64,000 nucleotides of DNA from Streptomyces sp. Go-475 (GTDB lineage Bacteria; Actinomycetota; Actinomycetes; Streptomycetales; Streptomycetaceae), in NCBI RefSeq assembly GCF_003330845.1, contig NZ_CP026121.1, positions 868,001 through 932,000 of the forward strand, in the 5' to 3' direction. Positions within the stretch are counted from its first letter, which is position 1; each line of letters opens with the position of its first letter. Positions 16,041 through 25,100 of the stretch are shown here, in pieces. The notes under the pieces are model-generated. The model had not been told where the DNA came from. It worked only from the letters and a program-made list of their open reading frames with translations, and searched no databases. The position numbers and the translations under genes are program-made.

Positions 16041-16989
16041 CCGATCCTGTTCCGCTCCCCAGCCCGGCCAGGTCCCTGTCCTTCTCCGCGGGCTGTCCCC
16101 CGTCCTGGTGGCGCAGGCGCACCTCGACCTCGCCGCCGGTGATCCGGGTCTCGAAGGAGGGCTGCGGGGCGGTGGCGGGGCCTCGTACGTTCCAGCCGTC
16201 GGAGAGGCGGAAGACGCTGCCGTGCCAGGGGCACTGGACGCAGCCGTCGGCGACGGTGCCCTCGGCGAGCGGTCCCGCGAGGTGGCTGCACCGCTCGGCC
16301 AGGGCGTGGATCTCCCCGCCGGTCTCGCGCACGACCAGCACCGGCACGTCGTCCACGCTGCGCCGCACCGGCTGTCCGGCCGGGAACTCGTCCACGGTTC
16401 CGATCCGGTGCCAGCCCTCCGAGACGACGTGCGGGACCTCCTCGGCGTGGTTGGCGCCGGAGGCCTGCCGGTAGGCCAGGTGGCCGCCCAGCATGCCGCC
16501 GATGCCCACCGCCGTGAGCCCCAGGAAGCCGTAGGTGCGGCCGGCGGCCTCGCGGCCCCTGACGCGGCAGGCGAGCGAGGCGGCGTACAGGCCGACGGCC
16601 GCCGTGTTGGACAGGGCGTGCACCAGCCCGACGCGCTGCTGCTGGCGGTGCAGCTCGGCCCAGTCGACCCAGCCGGCCAGGGCCGTGGGAGCGACGGCGG
16701 CCAGCCCGACGCCGACCAGCAGCCGTGACTCGCGGGAGCGGCCGGGCCGCAGGTCGAGGACCGCCGCCGACAGCCAGCTGCCGATCGGCACCTGCACCAT
16801 CAGCGGGTGCACGGGGTGCCCCAGCCACCGGCCGTGCAGCAGGTCCCGGCCGCGCCCGAGCGGCAGGGCGCGCACGCCCCTGCGGAGCGTGTCGATCACC
16901 GCGTCGGCCGCGGTCTCGCGCTCCAGGCGGTCCAGCAGCCACAGGACCCGGTTCTGCCGCAGCAGGCGGCGGCGTGACATCACGTTCAT
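16009..16989 (-). CDS. DUF2231 membrane domain fused to a Rieske [2Fe-2S] domain
   Basis: 326 residues from ATG at 16989 (ATG at 16980 also possible). Residues ~20-205 carry a DUF2231-type membrane domain (GHPVHPLMVQVPIGSWLSAA, GWVDWAELHRQQQRVGLVHA, four helices with conserved His). Residues ~215-305 are a Rieske domain with both ligand pairs, ERCSHLAGPL and CVQCPWHGSVF. The Rieske cluster should pass electrons at the inner face of the membrane, and the His-rich membrane part may hold a haem. The electron donor and acceptor are unknown. Overlap with the DUF1360 gene implies they work together. Confidence 0.85.
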   Translation of the reverse strand: MNVMSRRRLLRQNRVLWLLDRLERETAADAVIDTLRRGVRALPLGRGRDLLHGRWLGHPVHPLMVQVPIGSWLSAAVLDLRPGRSRESRLLVGVGLAAVAPTALAGWVDWAELHRQQQRVGLVHALSNTAAVGLYAASLACRVRGREAAGRTYGFLGLTAVGIGGMLGGHLAYRQASGANHAEEVPHVVSEGWHRIGTVDEFPAGQPVRRSVDDVPVLVVRETGGEIHALAERCSHLAGPLAEGTVADGCVQCPWHGSVFRLSDGWNVRGPATAPQPSFETRITGGEVEVRLRHQDGGQPAEKDRDLAGLGSGTGSGAAHGHDAHG

Positions 16990-17263
16990 GCCCGCCCGGG
17001 TCCCCACCAGGGCAGACGGCAAACAGCACGGCGCGGGGCGGCGGCCGGGAACCTCATCCGCCACACCGGTTTCGAGCGTCCGCGATTCGGCCAACCCGGC
17101 GCGCCCGGGGACCGGCCTCAGCGGCGCGCCGCGTCCGCCGGTCCCTTGCGCGGCAAGGGTCTGAGCACGTCCGGAATCGACCGCGTTCGATTCCGGCGCC
17201 GTGTCGTTAGGCCGTGCACCGCCGCGCCGTCCAGGCGCGGCACGACCTCCAGGAGGGACGCAG

Positions 17264-19153
17264 GTGACTGTGACCGACGCCTCGACCGCTGACGAGAAGA
17301 CGCCACCCCCTCCCCCGCCCGCGACCCTCGCCTTCGGCGGGAAGCACGGCGAGAACCCGCTGGCGGGCGCCAGTTTCGGCGCCATGTGCCGACGTCTGCC
17401 GTCGGTGCTCGGGCACACCGCGCGGATGGCGTGGGCCGTCGACCGGCGCGGGGTGCTGCTGCTTCTGGCGTGCCAGCTGCTCACCGGCATCGCGGCCGCC
17501 GTCGTCCTCGCGTTCACCGCCGAGGCCATGACGCACGTCCTCGGCAGCGGCTCCGTCTCCGAACGCCTGCGCGGCGCGCTGCCCGCCCTGATCGTGGTGA
17601 CGGCGGCCGCGGCCGTCGGCCGGGTCAGCGGCGCCCTGTCCTCCTATGCCGACGGGCGGATCACCCCGCTGCTGACGACCGAGGCGGACATCGCCCTGGT
17701 CGCCGCCGTCTGCCGGGTGGAGACCTCCGCCTACGGCGAGGACGGCTTCGCCGACCGGCAGGAGGCCGCCGAGGTGGGTGTCACGCGCACCCGGATGATG
17801 GTCCAGGACGCCCAGCGGTTCATGTCCGCCCTGATCCGCATGATCGCCGCGAGCGGGGTCATCACCGCCCTGCACCCGCTGATGCTGCCCCTGCTCCTCC
17901 TGGCCGTCCTGCCGGCCGGTGCCGGGGCCGTGCTGTCCGCGCGGGTCGACTACGAGACGCACTACCTCAACGTCGGTGACCGCAACGTGCGTTCGATGAT
18001 GCGCTGGTGGGCCACCTACTCCCGCTTCGGTGACGAGGTCCGCGCCAACGGCATGACCGGTTACCTCGTCTACTGGTACCGCGCGCTGTCCGACCGCATC
18101 GACCGGCGCACGCTCACCGCCGCCCCGCGCCGGCTGCGCATCGTGCTGACGACCAGTGCCCTGGGTGGGGTCTTCCTGCTGGGCACCTGGGCCACCCTCG
18201 CCTGGCTGGCGGCCGGCGGCCGGGTCGCCCTGCCGGTCGCCGCCACCGCCGTCGTCGCCGTGCAGACCACGCTCGGCGCGCTCGGCCAGTTCGTCATCCA
18301 TGGCGCGGCGATGTTCCACACCTCGCTCTACCTGGCGGACATGCGGGCGTTCCTCGACATGGCCGCCGAACGCGCCCCCAGGCGTGGGGAGCTGACCATT
18401 CCGGAACGCGTGGACGAGATCCGTCTGGACGAGGTCGTGTACCAGTACCCGGGCAAGGAGGAGCCGGCCGTCGCGGGGGTGTCGCTGACCCTGCGCCGGG
18501 GCGAGATCCTGGCGATCGTCGGGGAGAACGGCTCGGGCAAGTCCACCCTCGCCAAGCTCATCACCGGCATCCTCCTCGCCGACAAGGGGCGCGTGCTGTG
18601 GGACGGCGTCGACCTCGCCCACGCCGACCCGGACGCCGTGTGGAAGCGGACGGCGCTCGTCCCGCAGAACTTCGCCTGCTGGCCCCTGCGCACCCGGGAG
18701 AACATCACGCTGGGGCAGCCGAAGTCCTTCGACGACGGGCCGGTGTGGGACGTCGTCGACGCCGTCGGCATGCGGGAGGCGATCGAGAAGCTGCCCCAGC
18801 AGCTCGACACCCTGCTCGCCAAGGAGTTGTGGGGCGGCGCGGAACTCTCCGGCGGGCAGTGGCAGCGCCTCGTGTGCGGACGGGCCCTGTACCGCCGGAC
18901 GCCGCTGCTGATCCTGGACGAGCCGACCTCGCAGATGGACGCACGCGGTGAGCACGCGATCTTCCTGGAGATCAGGAGGATCGCCGCCGAGCGCATGACG
19001 ATCGTCGTCACCCACCAGCTGGAGAACACCCGGCTCGCGGACCGCGTCCTCGTCATGGACCGGGGCCGGGTCATCGAGCACGGGACGTACGAGGAGTTGG
19101 TCGACGCCGGCGGGCTGTTCGCCGAACTCGTCGCGCTGGCCAAGGACCGGTAA
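17264..19153 (+). CDS. ABC transporter with fused membrane and ATP-binding domains
   Basis: 629 residues from GTG at 17264, placed by AGGAGGGAC just upstream. Residues ~60-370 are a six-helix exporter membrane domain (VLLLLACQLLTGIAAAVVLA, GVFLLGTWATLAWLAAGG). The ATPase follows: Walker A GENGSGKST, signature LSGGQWQR, Walker B LLILDEPTSQMD and the H-loop THQ. It works as a dimer. The membrane part resembles those of peptide/lantibiotic exporters (AmfA/RamB-like), but no precursor peptide gene is next to it. The 274 bp upstream of the start hold no gene I can see. A strong terminator follows. Confidence 0.88.
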   Translation: MTVTDASTADEKTPPPPPPATLAFGGKHGENPLAGASFGAMCRRLPSVLGHTARMAWAVDRRGVLLLLACQLLTGIAAAVVLAFTAEAMTHVLGSGSVSERLRGALPALIVVTAAAAVGRVSGALSSYADGRITPLLTTEADIALVAAVCRVETSAYGEDGFADRQEAAEVGVTRTRMMVQDAQRFMSALIRMIAASGVITALHPLMLPLLLLAVLPAGAGAVLSARVDYETHYLNVGDRNVRSMMRWWATYSRFGDEVRANGMTGYLVYWYRALSDRIDRRTLTAAPRRLRIVLTTSALGGVFLLGTWATLAWLAAGGRVALPVAATAVVAVQTTLGALGQFVIHGAAMFHTSLYLADMRAFLDMAAERAPRRGELTIPERVDEIRLDEVVYQYPGKEEPAVAGVSLTLRRGEILAIVGENGSGKSTLAKLITGILLADKGRVLWDGVDLAHADPDAVWKRTALVPQNFACWPLRTRENITLGQPKSFDDGPVWDVVDAVGMREAIEKLPQQLDTLLAKELWGGAELSGGQWQRLVCGRALYRRTPLLILDEPTSQMDARGEHAIFLEIRRIAAERMTIVVTHQLENTRLADRVLVMDRGRVIEHGTYEELVDAGGLFAELVALAKDR

Positions 19154-19173
19154 CCGGGCGCGCATCCCCGCAC

Positions 19174-19214
19174 AAGGGGCGCCTGACCTGCGGGATGCCG
19201 GTCGGGCGCCCCTT
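19174..19214 (+). terminator. Rho-independent-type terminator after the ABC transporter
   Basis: AAGGGGCGCC (19174-19183) pairs perfectly with GGCGCCCCTT (19205-19214) around a 21-nt loop, followed by T and C residues. It lies between the convergent stops of the ABC transporter and the PAP2-family gene. Confidence 0.7.
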
Positions 19215-19250
19215 TCGGGCAGGTGCGGCCGGGTGGCCCGCCCGGATCGG

Positions 19251-20621
19251 CTACGAGACGGCTGTCAGTTCGGACTGCGACTCGGGGCGCCGCGGCGACG
19301 CGGTCTCCGGCTCCCACTGCCGGGTGGTCCGCGTGTAGCCGTAGACGACCGAGGCCATCACCAGGATGAGGAGCGGTCCGAACAGCCACGGGTACGTGGC
19401 CATCTCCAGTGACGCGAAGCGGTAGCAGAGCAGGAGCGCCGCGAAGACCGTCGTGCCGTAGGCGACCAGTTGGATTCCGGACCGGTCCCAGCCGCGGTCG
19501 AGCATGCGCACGGCCGCCTCGATGGTGTACGCGAACACCACGCCGGCGACGAGGTCCACGCCGTAGTGGTAGCCGAATCCCAGCGTCGCGGTGAGCGTGG
19601 CGATCAGCCAGAACGTGCCGGCGACGCGCAGCGCCCGCGGGCCCTTGCGGGAGTGGATGAAGATGGCGGTGGCCCACGCCGTGTGCAGGCTGGGCATGCA
19701 GTTGCGGGGGGTGATCCCGTCGAACGGCATCGCGTGCGGGGTGGCGATCGGCGGGGGCGTGCCCGGCCACAGGTCGGCCAGCGCCCAGTGCCCGCCGTCG
19801 GCGCCGAAGGCGAAGATCGGCCCGACCACCGGGAAGATCATGTAGATGCCCGGCCCGAGGAGGCCGATCACGAGGAAGGTGCGCACGATGTGATGCCCCG
19901 GGAAGCGGCGCTCGACCGCCACGTTCCGCAGCTGGTACAGCGCGACGACGACCGCGGCCACCGCGAGCTGGGCGTAGACGTAGTCGAGGAGCGTCGCGCC
20001 GACCGGGCCGGTGGCCTCGACCATCCGGCCCACCAGCCAGGACGGGTTGCCCAGCGCGTGGTCGGCGTTGGCCAGGTACTGGTCGAGCACCGTCACCCGG
20101 GTCTCCGAGGTGATGAGCAGCCAGGTGTCGCCGGTCTTGCGGCCGGTCACCAGCAGCAGGCCCAGGCCGACGCCCTTCAGCAGCAGGAGGCGTTCCCGGC
20201 CGGTGCGGCGCGTGACGGCGAGGACCGCGACGCCCAGGATGACCCACAGCGCGCCGTTGCCGAAGGGGTGCCCGCCGTTCAGGCCGGCACCGACCGCCCA
20301 GCGCACCAGCAGGAACACCACGTCGATGGCGATGGCGGCACCGGCCGCGATGCAGCGCTGCCGCCAGTTGAGCACCACCATCATCAACGCCATGCTGGCG
20401 TACAGCAGGAAGCCCGACTTGGGCGCGGCGATCACTTCTCGCGCCTGCTGCACCATCGGCCCCGGCAGGCCGAGGTGGCGGGCCGTGATCTCCAGTGCGA
20501 CGAGGAATCCGAGCGTCACCAGCCCCGCGGCACTCCACAGCACCGCCCGGGGCGGGTTCCGGACGGCGAGCGTGAGTCTGCCCCTTGTGCGCGAAGATAT
20601 CCGCGATGATTTAGATATCAA
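19251..20621 (-). CDS. PAP2-superfamily membrane phosphatase / inositol-phosphoceramide synthase-like enzyme
   Basis: About 456 residues; the start is uncertain because TTG at 20621 has no clear ribosome site. At least ten membrane helices are visible. The PAP2_3-type active site is present: ITPRNCMPSLHTAWATAIF (phosphatase motif with His) and FGYHYGVDLVAGVVFAYTIE (second catalytic His and Asp). Such proteins dephosphorylate or transfer head groups of membrane lipid phosphates, with the active site outside the membrane. N-terminal helices beyond the usual six suggest the larger Aur1/Ipt-like architecture. The gene appears monocistronic, with an AT-rich promoter region upstream. Confidence 0.78.
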   Translation of the reverse strand: MISKSSRISSRTRGRLTLAVRNPPRAVLWSAAGLVTLGFLVALEITARHLGLPGPMVQQAREVIAAPKSGFLLYASMALMMVVLNWRQRCIAAGAAIAIDVVFLLVRWAVGAGLNGGHPFGNGALWVILGVAVLAVTRRTGRERLLLLKGVGLGLLLVTGRKTGDTWLLITSETRVTVLDQYLANADHALGNPSWLVGRMVEATGPVGATLLDYVYAQLAVAAVVVALYQLRNVAVERRFPGHHIVRTFLVIGLLGPGIYMIFPVVGPIFAFGADGGHWALADLWPGTPPPIATPHAMPFDGITPRNCMPSLHTAWATAIFIHSRKGPRALRVAGTFWLIATLTATLGFGYHYGVDLVAGVVFAYTIEAAVRMLDRGWDRSGIQLVAYGTTVFAALLLCYRFASLEMATYPWLFGPLLILVMASVVYGYTRTTRQWEPETASPRRPESQSELTAVS

Positions 20622-20713
20622 GTTTTCAGCCGTTTTGTTAGTTTTTTAGTTTGATCATTTGTTCGATCATGTTATCGGAGGAGTACCGGCGGATTTCAGT
20701 TCTCGACAGAGAT
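20622..20713 (-). promoter_or_regulatory. AT-rich promoter/operator region upstream of the PAP2-family gene
   Basis: This stretch is far richer in A and T than its surroundings and contains runs such as TTAGTTTTTTAG. An inverted repeat TGATC-N8-GATCA lies near 20652-20669, and two GATATC sites flank the proposed TTG start (20596 and 20614). It also follows the stop of the upstream M1 peptidase gene. I infer a promoter with an operator; no exact -10 or -35 can be fixed. Confidence 0.4.
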
Positions 20714-22129
20714 TCAGTTCACGGGCAGTGGCGGCAGTGCCGTCTCCTGCACCCACGCGCGCAGCAGTTCGTCCACCGGCTCGGGCGCGAAGCGGGCCAC
20801 GTGGGAGGTGAAGGCCGCGGTCGTCACCGTGCCGCCGCGGTGCAGCCGCCCCCAGTCGCGCAGCATGCGGAAGAAGGCGATGTCGCCCAGCGCGCAGCGC
20901 ACCGCGTGCAGCACCAGCCCGCCGCGTTCGTAGAGCCGGTCGTCGAACATGGACTTGCGCCCCGGGTCCGCCAGCCGCAGGTCCTGCGGCAGCGACGACA
21001 GCAACCGGTGCGCGGCAGCCGCGTGTTGCCGCGCCGTGCGCCCGCCCGAGCGCTCCGACCAGAGCCACTCCGCGTACTTCGCGAACCCCTCGTTCAGCCA
21101 GATGTGCTGCCAGTCCGCGATGGTCACGCTGTTGCCGAACCACTGGTGCGCCAGCTCGTGCGCCACGAGCCGCTCCGAGCCCCGTGCCCCGTCCACGTGG
21201 TTGGCGCCGAACAGCGACAGCCCCTGCGCCTCGACGGGCACGTCGAGTTCCTCCTCGGTCACCACGACCGCGTACTCGTCGAAGGGGTACGGCCCGAACA
21301 GCTCCTGGAACACGTCCATCATCTGCGGCTGGCGCGCGAAGTCGCGTGAGAAGTCGCCCAGCAGACGGGCCGGGATGTGCCCGTGCTGCGGGACCCCGCC
21401 CGGCCCCGGGTCGCCCAGCAGCACCGTCTGGTACTTGCCGATCGCCAGCCCGACGAGGTAACTGGACGTCGGCGCCGACTGCTCGTACACCCAGGTGGTC
21501 GTGCTCGCCTTCGTCGTCCGGGTCAGCAGCCGCCCGCCCGCCACCACCGCGTACGCCGACGGCGTGGTGATCGAGATCTGGTACGACGCCTTGTCGGCGG
21601 GCCGGTCGTTGCACGGGTACCACGACGGCGCCCCGATCGGCTGGCTGGCCACCAGCGCCCCGTCCTCCAGCTCCTCCCAGCCGAGCCCGCCCCAGGGGCT
21701 GCTCACCGGCTCGGGGTTGCCCGACCAGTGCACCTCGACCGTGAAGGCCGCCCCGGCGCGGACCGGCTTGGCGGGGCGGACGCGCAGCCGGCCGCCGCGG
21801 TGCGTGTAGTGCGGCTGCCGTCCGTCGACCCGCACCCGACCGATCCGGTAGTCGGCCAGGTTCAGCACGAACTCGGTGAGCGGTGCCCGGCCCGCTATGG
21901 CGTTGATGCGGGCCGTCCCGGACAGCCGGTTCGGGGCCGGGCGGTAGTCCAGCGCGAGCTCGTACCGGTGCACGCGGTACCGGGGGTCGCCGTGCTCCGG
22001 GAAGTACGGGTCCGCGCCCGCCGCCTGCTGGACTGCCACTGCCGTCTGTGCTCCCTGCGCTGTGCCGCTGCCACTGTCCGCCGGTCCGTCGTCCTCCGGC
22101 TCCGAGTGGCCGGCGCTCAGGGACGCCAT
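20714..22129 (-). CDS. M1 family zinc metallopeptidase
   Basis: 471 residues from ATG at 22129, overlapping the synthetase gene by 13 bases. The zinc site is complete: HELAH (His324, Glu325, His328) with Glu347 in NEGFAKYAEW. The usual GXMEN exopeptidase motif is replaced by EAQGLSLFG (about 300-308), so recognition of the free amino terminus may differ from standard aminopeptidases. There is no clear signal peptide, although the first ~40 residues are hydrophilic and disordered-looking. Translational coupling to a Pls/PosA-type synthetase suggests it trims, releases or gives immunity to the peptide product. At 471 residues it lacks the long C-terminal helical domain of PepN. Confidence 0.88.
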   Translation of the reverse strand: MASLSAGHSEPEDDGPADSGSGTAQGAQTAVAVQQAAGADPYFPEHGDPRYRVHRYELALDYRPAPNRLSGTARINAIAGRAPLTEFVLNLADYRIGRVRVDGRQPHYTHRGGRLRVRPAKPVRAGAAFTVEVHWSGNPEPVSSPWGGLGWEELEDGALVASQPIGAPSWYPCNDRPADKASYQISITTPSAYAVVAGGRLLTRTTKASTTTWVYEQSAPTSSYLVGLAIGKYQTVLLGDPGPGGVPQHGHIPARLLGDFSRDFARQPQMMDVFQELFGPYPFDEYAVVVTEEELDVPVEAQGLSLFGANHVDGARGSERLVAHELAHQWFGNSVTIADWQHIWLNEGFAKYAEWLWSERSGGRTARQHAAAAHRLLSSLPQDLRLADPGRKSMFDDRLYERGGLVLHAVRCALGDIAFFRMLRDWGRLHRGGTVTTAAFTSHVARFAPEPVDELLRAWVQETALPPLPVN

Positions 22130-25100
22130 GCCTCGATCGGGTTGCCGAGCCAGCGGGTGTCGTCGGGGACGGACTCCGCGGCCATGACGAGCGACGCGGG
22201 ACCCAGGGTCGTACGGGCCCCGATCGTGCTGCCGGGCAGGACGATCCCGCCAGGACCCAGCGTCGCGCCCTCACGGAGGACCACAGTATCCGTCCGCAAG
22301 ATCCGGTCGTGGAAGAGGTGCGTCTGGAGCACGCAGCCGCGGTTCACGGTCGCCGCGTCCCCGAGCGTCACCAGATCCGTCTCGGGCAGCCAGTAGCTCT
22401 CCACCCACACGCCCCTGCCGATCCGCGCCCCGAGCCCGCGCAGCCACGCCGTCATCACCGGCGTGCCCGGCACCGCACCGGCCAGCCACGGCACGGCGAG
22501 CACCTCGACGAAGGTGTCCGCCAGCTCGTTGCGCCACACGAAGGGAGACCACAGCGGGTGCTCGCCGCTGCGGTGCCGCCCCACGAGCGCCCACTTGGCG
22601 ACGATCGACACGAGGGCCGCGGCCGCTCCCGCCGCGAGCAGCACGAGCCCGGACAGCAGCGGCGCCCAGGCCCCCAGCGCGCACAGCGCCGCCACGGTCA
22701 GCACCGCCAGCCCCGCCGAGCAGAACACCGGCACGATCCGGCACAGTTCCACGAGGGCGCGTGCCCACAGCAGCCGGGCCGGCGGTTCGTAGGTGCGGCT
22801 CCGGTCGCCGTCGGCCGCGGCGCGCGGCAGCTTCACCGGCGGCAGCCCCAGGTAGGAGCTGCCCTTCTTGGCCTTCTTCGGCGTCGCGGACAGCACCCCG
22901 ACCAGTCCGCCGTCCGGCACGGACCGGCCCGGCGCGGTCATCCCCGAGTTCCCGAGGAAGGCCCGCCGCCCGATCTCGGCCCGCCCGATCCGCATCCAGC
23001 CACCGCCGAGTTCGTAGGGCGCGGTGAGCGTGTCGTCGGCGAGGAACGCGCCCTCGCCGACCGTGGTCAGGCTGGGCAGGGCGAGCACGGTGGACACCTC
23101 GGCGCCCCGCCCGATCCGCATCCCGAGCAGCCTGAGCCACACCGGCGTGGCCAGCCCGGCGTACAGCGGGAACAGCGTCTCCCGCGAGCGGTCCATCAGC
23201 TGGGTGACCGTCCAGGCCTGCCAGGCGATCCGGCTGTGCGTGGGGTGCGTGCCCTCGCGCAGTCCCAGGCTCAGCAGCCGTACGGCGGTCAGGATCAGCA
23301 GGGCGTAGGCCAGCCCGTAGGCGAGCGTCGCCGGCACGAGGGCGAGCGCGACGCCGCGCACGGTCACGTCCGGCGCGATGAACGCGTGGGCCACGAGGAG
23401 CGCCGCGCCGCCCGCGAGCACCGGCAGGGCGCTCAGCGCGAAGCCCGTCACGCCGTACATCGCGCGCCAGGACGTGCCCCGCCCGGGCCGTTCCTTCGGC
23501 CGGTCGCGCTTGGCCCGGCCGAGCTTGACCGCGGGCGCGCCCGCCCACCGCTGCCCGGTGGGGATCTGGCCGGTGACCGCCGAACCGGGCGCCACCTCGG
23601 CCCGCTTGCCGACCCGGGCGCCGGGGAAGAGCGTGCTGCGGGTGCCGACGACGGCGTGCGCGCCGACCTTGACCGGGCCGATCTCCAGCCGGTCGCCGTC
23701 CAGCCAGTACCCGGACAGGTCCACCTCGGACTCGACGGCCGCGCCCCGGCCCAGTTTGAGCATGCCGGTGACCGGGGGCAGCGAGTGCAGGTCCACGTCC
23801 GGGGCGACCTTGGCGCCCAGCGCCCGCGCGTACCGCTCCAGCCAGGACCCGGTCAGCGAGGTCGCCCCGCTGAACTCCGCGAGCCGTTCGGCGGCCCACA
23901 GCCGCAGGTGCACGCTGCCGCCGCGCGGGTACCGTCCCGGCCGCACGTCGCGGAGCAGCAGCCGCGCCCCGCCCGCCGCGAGGGCGAGCCGCCCCGGCGG
24001 GCTGAACAGCAGCACGGCCCCGGCCGCGATCGACCACCAAGGGGCGGTCGGCAGCCAGGAGTACGCGGGCAGCAGGTTCCCGAGGGCGGCGAGCGCCACG
24101 GTCCAGCGCAGTCCGAGCAGGGTGAACAGCGGGATCAGGGCGAGGAGCTGGATCGCCTGGGCGCGGACCGGAACCGGGGCGACGGCCCGTGCGGCCCCGT
24201 CGTCCTGTGCCGACTCCTCCAGCCGCCGGGCCAGTTTGCGCAGCACGGGCTGCTGGTAGATGTCCAGGACGGCGGCGCTCGGGTAGCGGGTGCGCAGCCG
24301 GGTGGTGAGCTGGGCGGCGGCGAGGCTGCCGCCGCCGATCGCGAAGAAGTCGTCCCGCGCGCTGGTCACGGGGATGCCGAGCACTTCGCTCCACTGCTCG
24401 GCGAGCCAGGCCTCGGTGCCGTACAGCTCCTCGGCCGGGCCGGCGCCCTCCAGTCCCTCCAGGGGCCAGGGCAGGGCGGCGCGGTCCACCTTGCCGCTGG
24501 TCCGGGTCGGCAGTTCGCCGACCGGCGCGAGCAACGGCACGAGGGCGGCGGGCAGTTCGGCCCGCAGCTTCTCGACGGCCGCCGTGTGGTCCCAGCCGTC
24601 CTGGGTGACGACGTATCCGACGAGTAGTTGGTTGCCGCTGCGGGCGGTCCGTACGGCGGCCGCGGCTCCGGCGACTCCGGGCAGCGCCTGCAGGGCCGCG
24701 TCCACCTCGCCGAGTTCGATGCGCCGCCCGCCGAGCTTGATCTGCTCGTCGGCCCGGCCGAGGAAGACCAGTCCCTCGGGCTCCGCCTTGACGAGGTCGC
24801 CGCTGCGGTACGCCCGCTTCCAGCCTAGGGACTCCAGGGGCGCGTACTTCTCCGCGTCCTTCTCGGCGTCGAGGTACCGGGCGAGCCCGACTCCGCCGAT
24901 CACCAACTGGCCGCTGCCGCCCATCGGTACGGGCTCTCCGGCCTCGTCGACGACGGCCAGTTCCCAGCCGTCCAGGGGCAGGCCGATCCGGATCGGCTCC
25001 TCGCCGGTCAGCAGCGAGGCGCAGGCCACGACGGTCGCCTCGGTCGGCCCGTAGGTGTTCCAGACCTCGCGGCCCTCGGTCACCAGCCGCTGGGCCAGCT

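Noticed and set aside
17201..17263. Longer N-terminus for the fused ABC transporter
   Set aside because: The upstream in-frame codons lack coding character, and AGGAGGGAC precisely marks GTG 17264.
22048..24627. 859-codon plus-strand frame opposite the peptide synthetase
   Set aside because: Arg/Gly/Ala/His-rich shadow; the minus strand carries all adenylation and carrier motifs.
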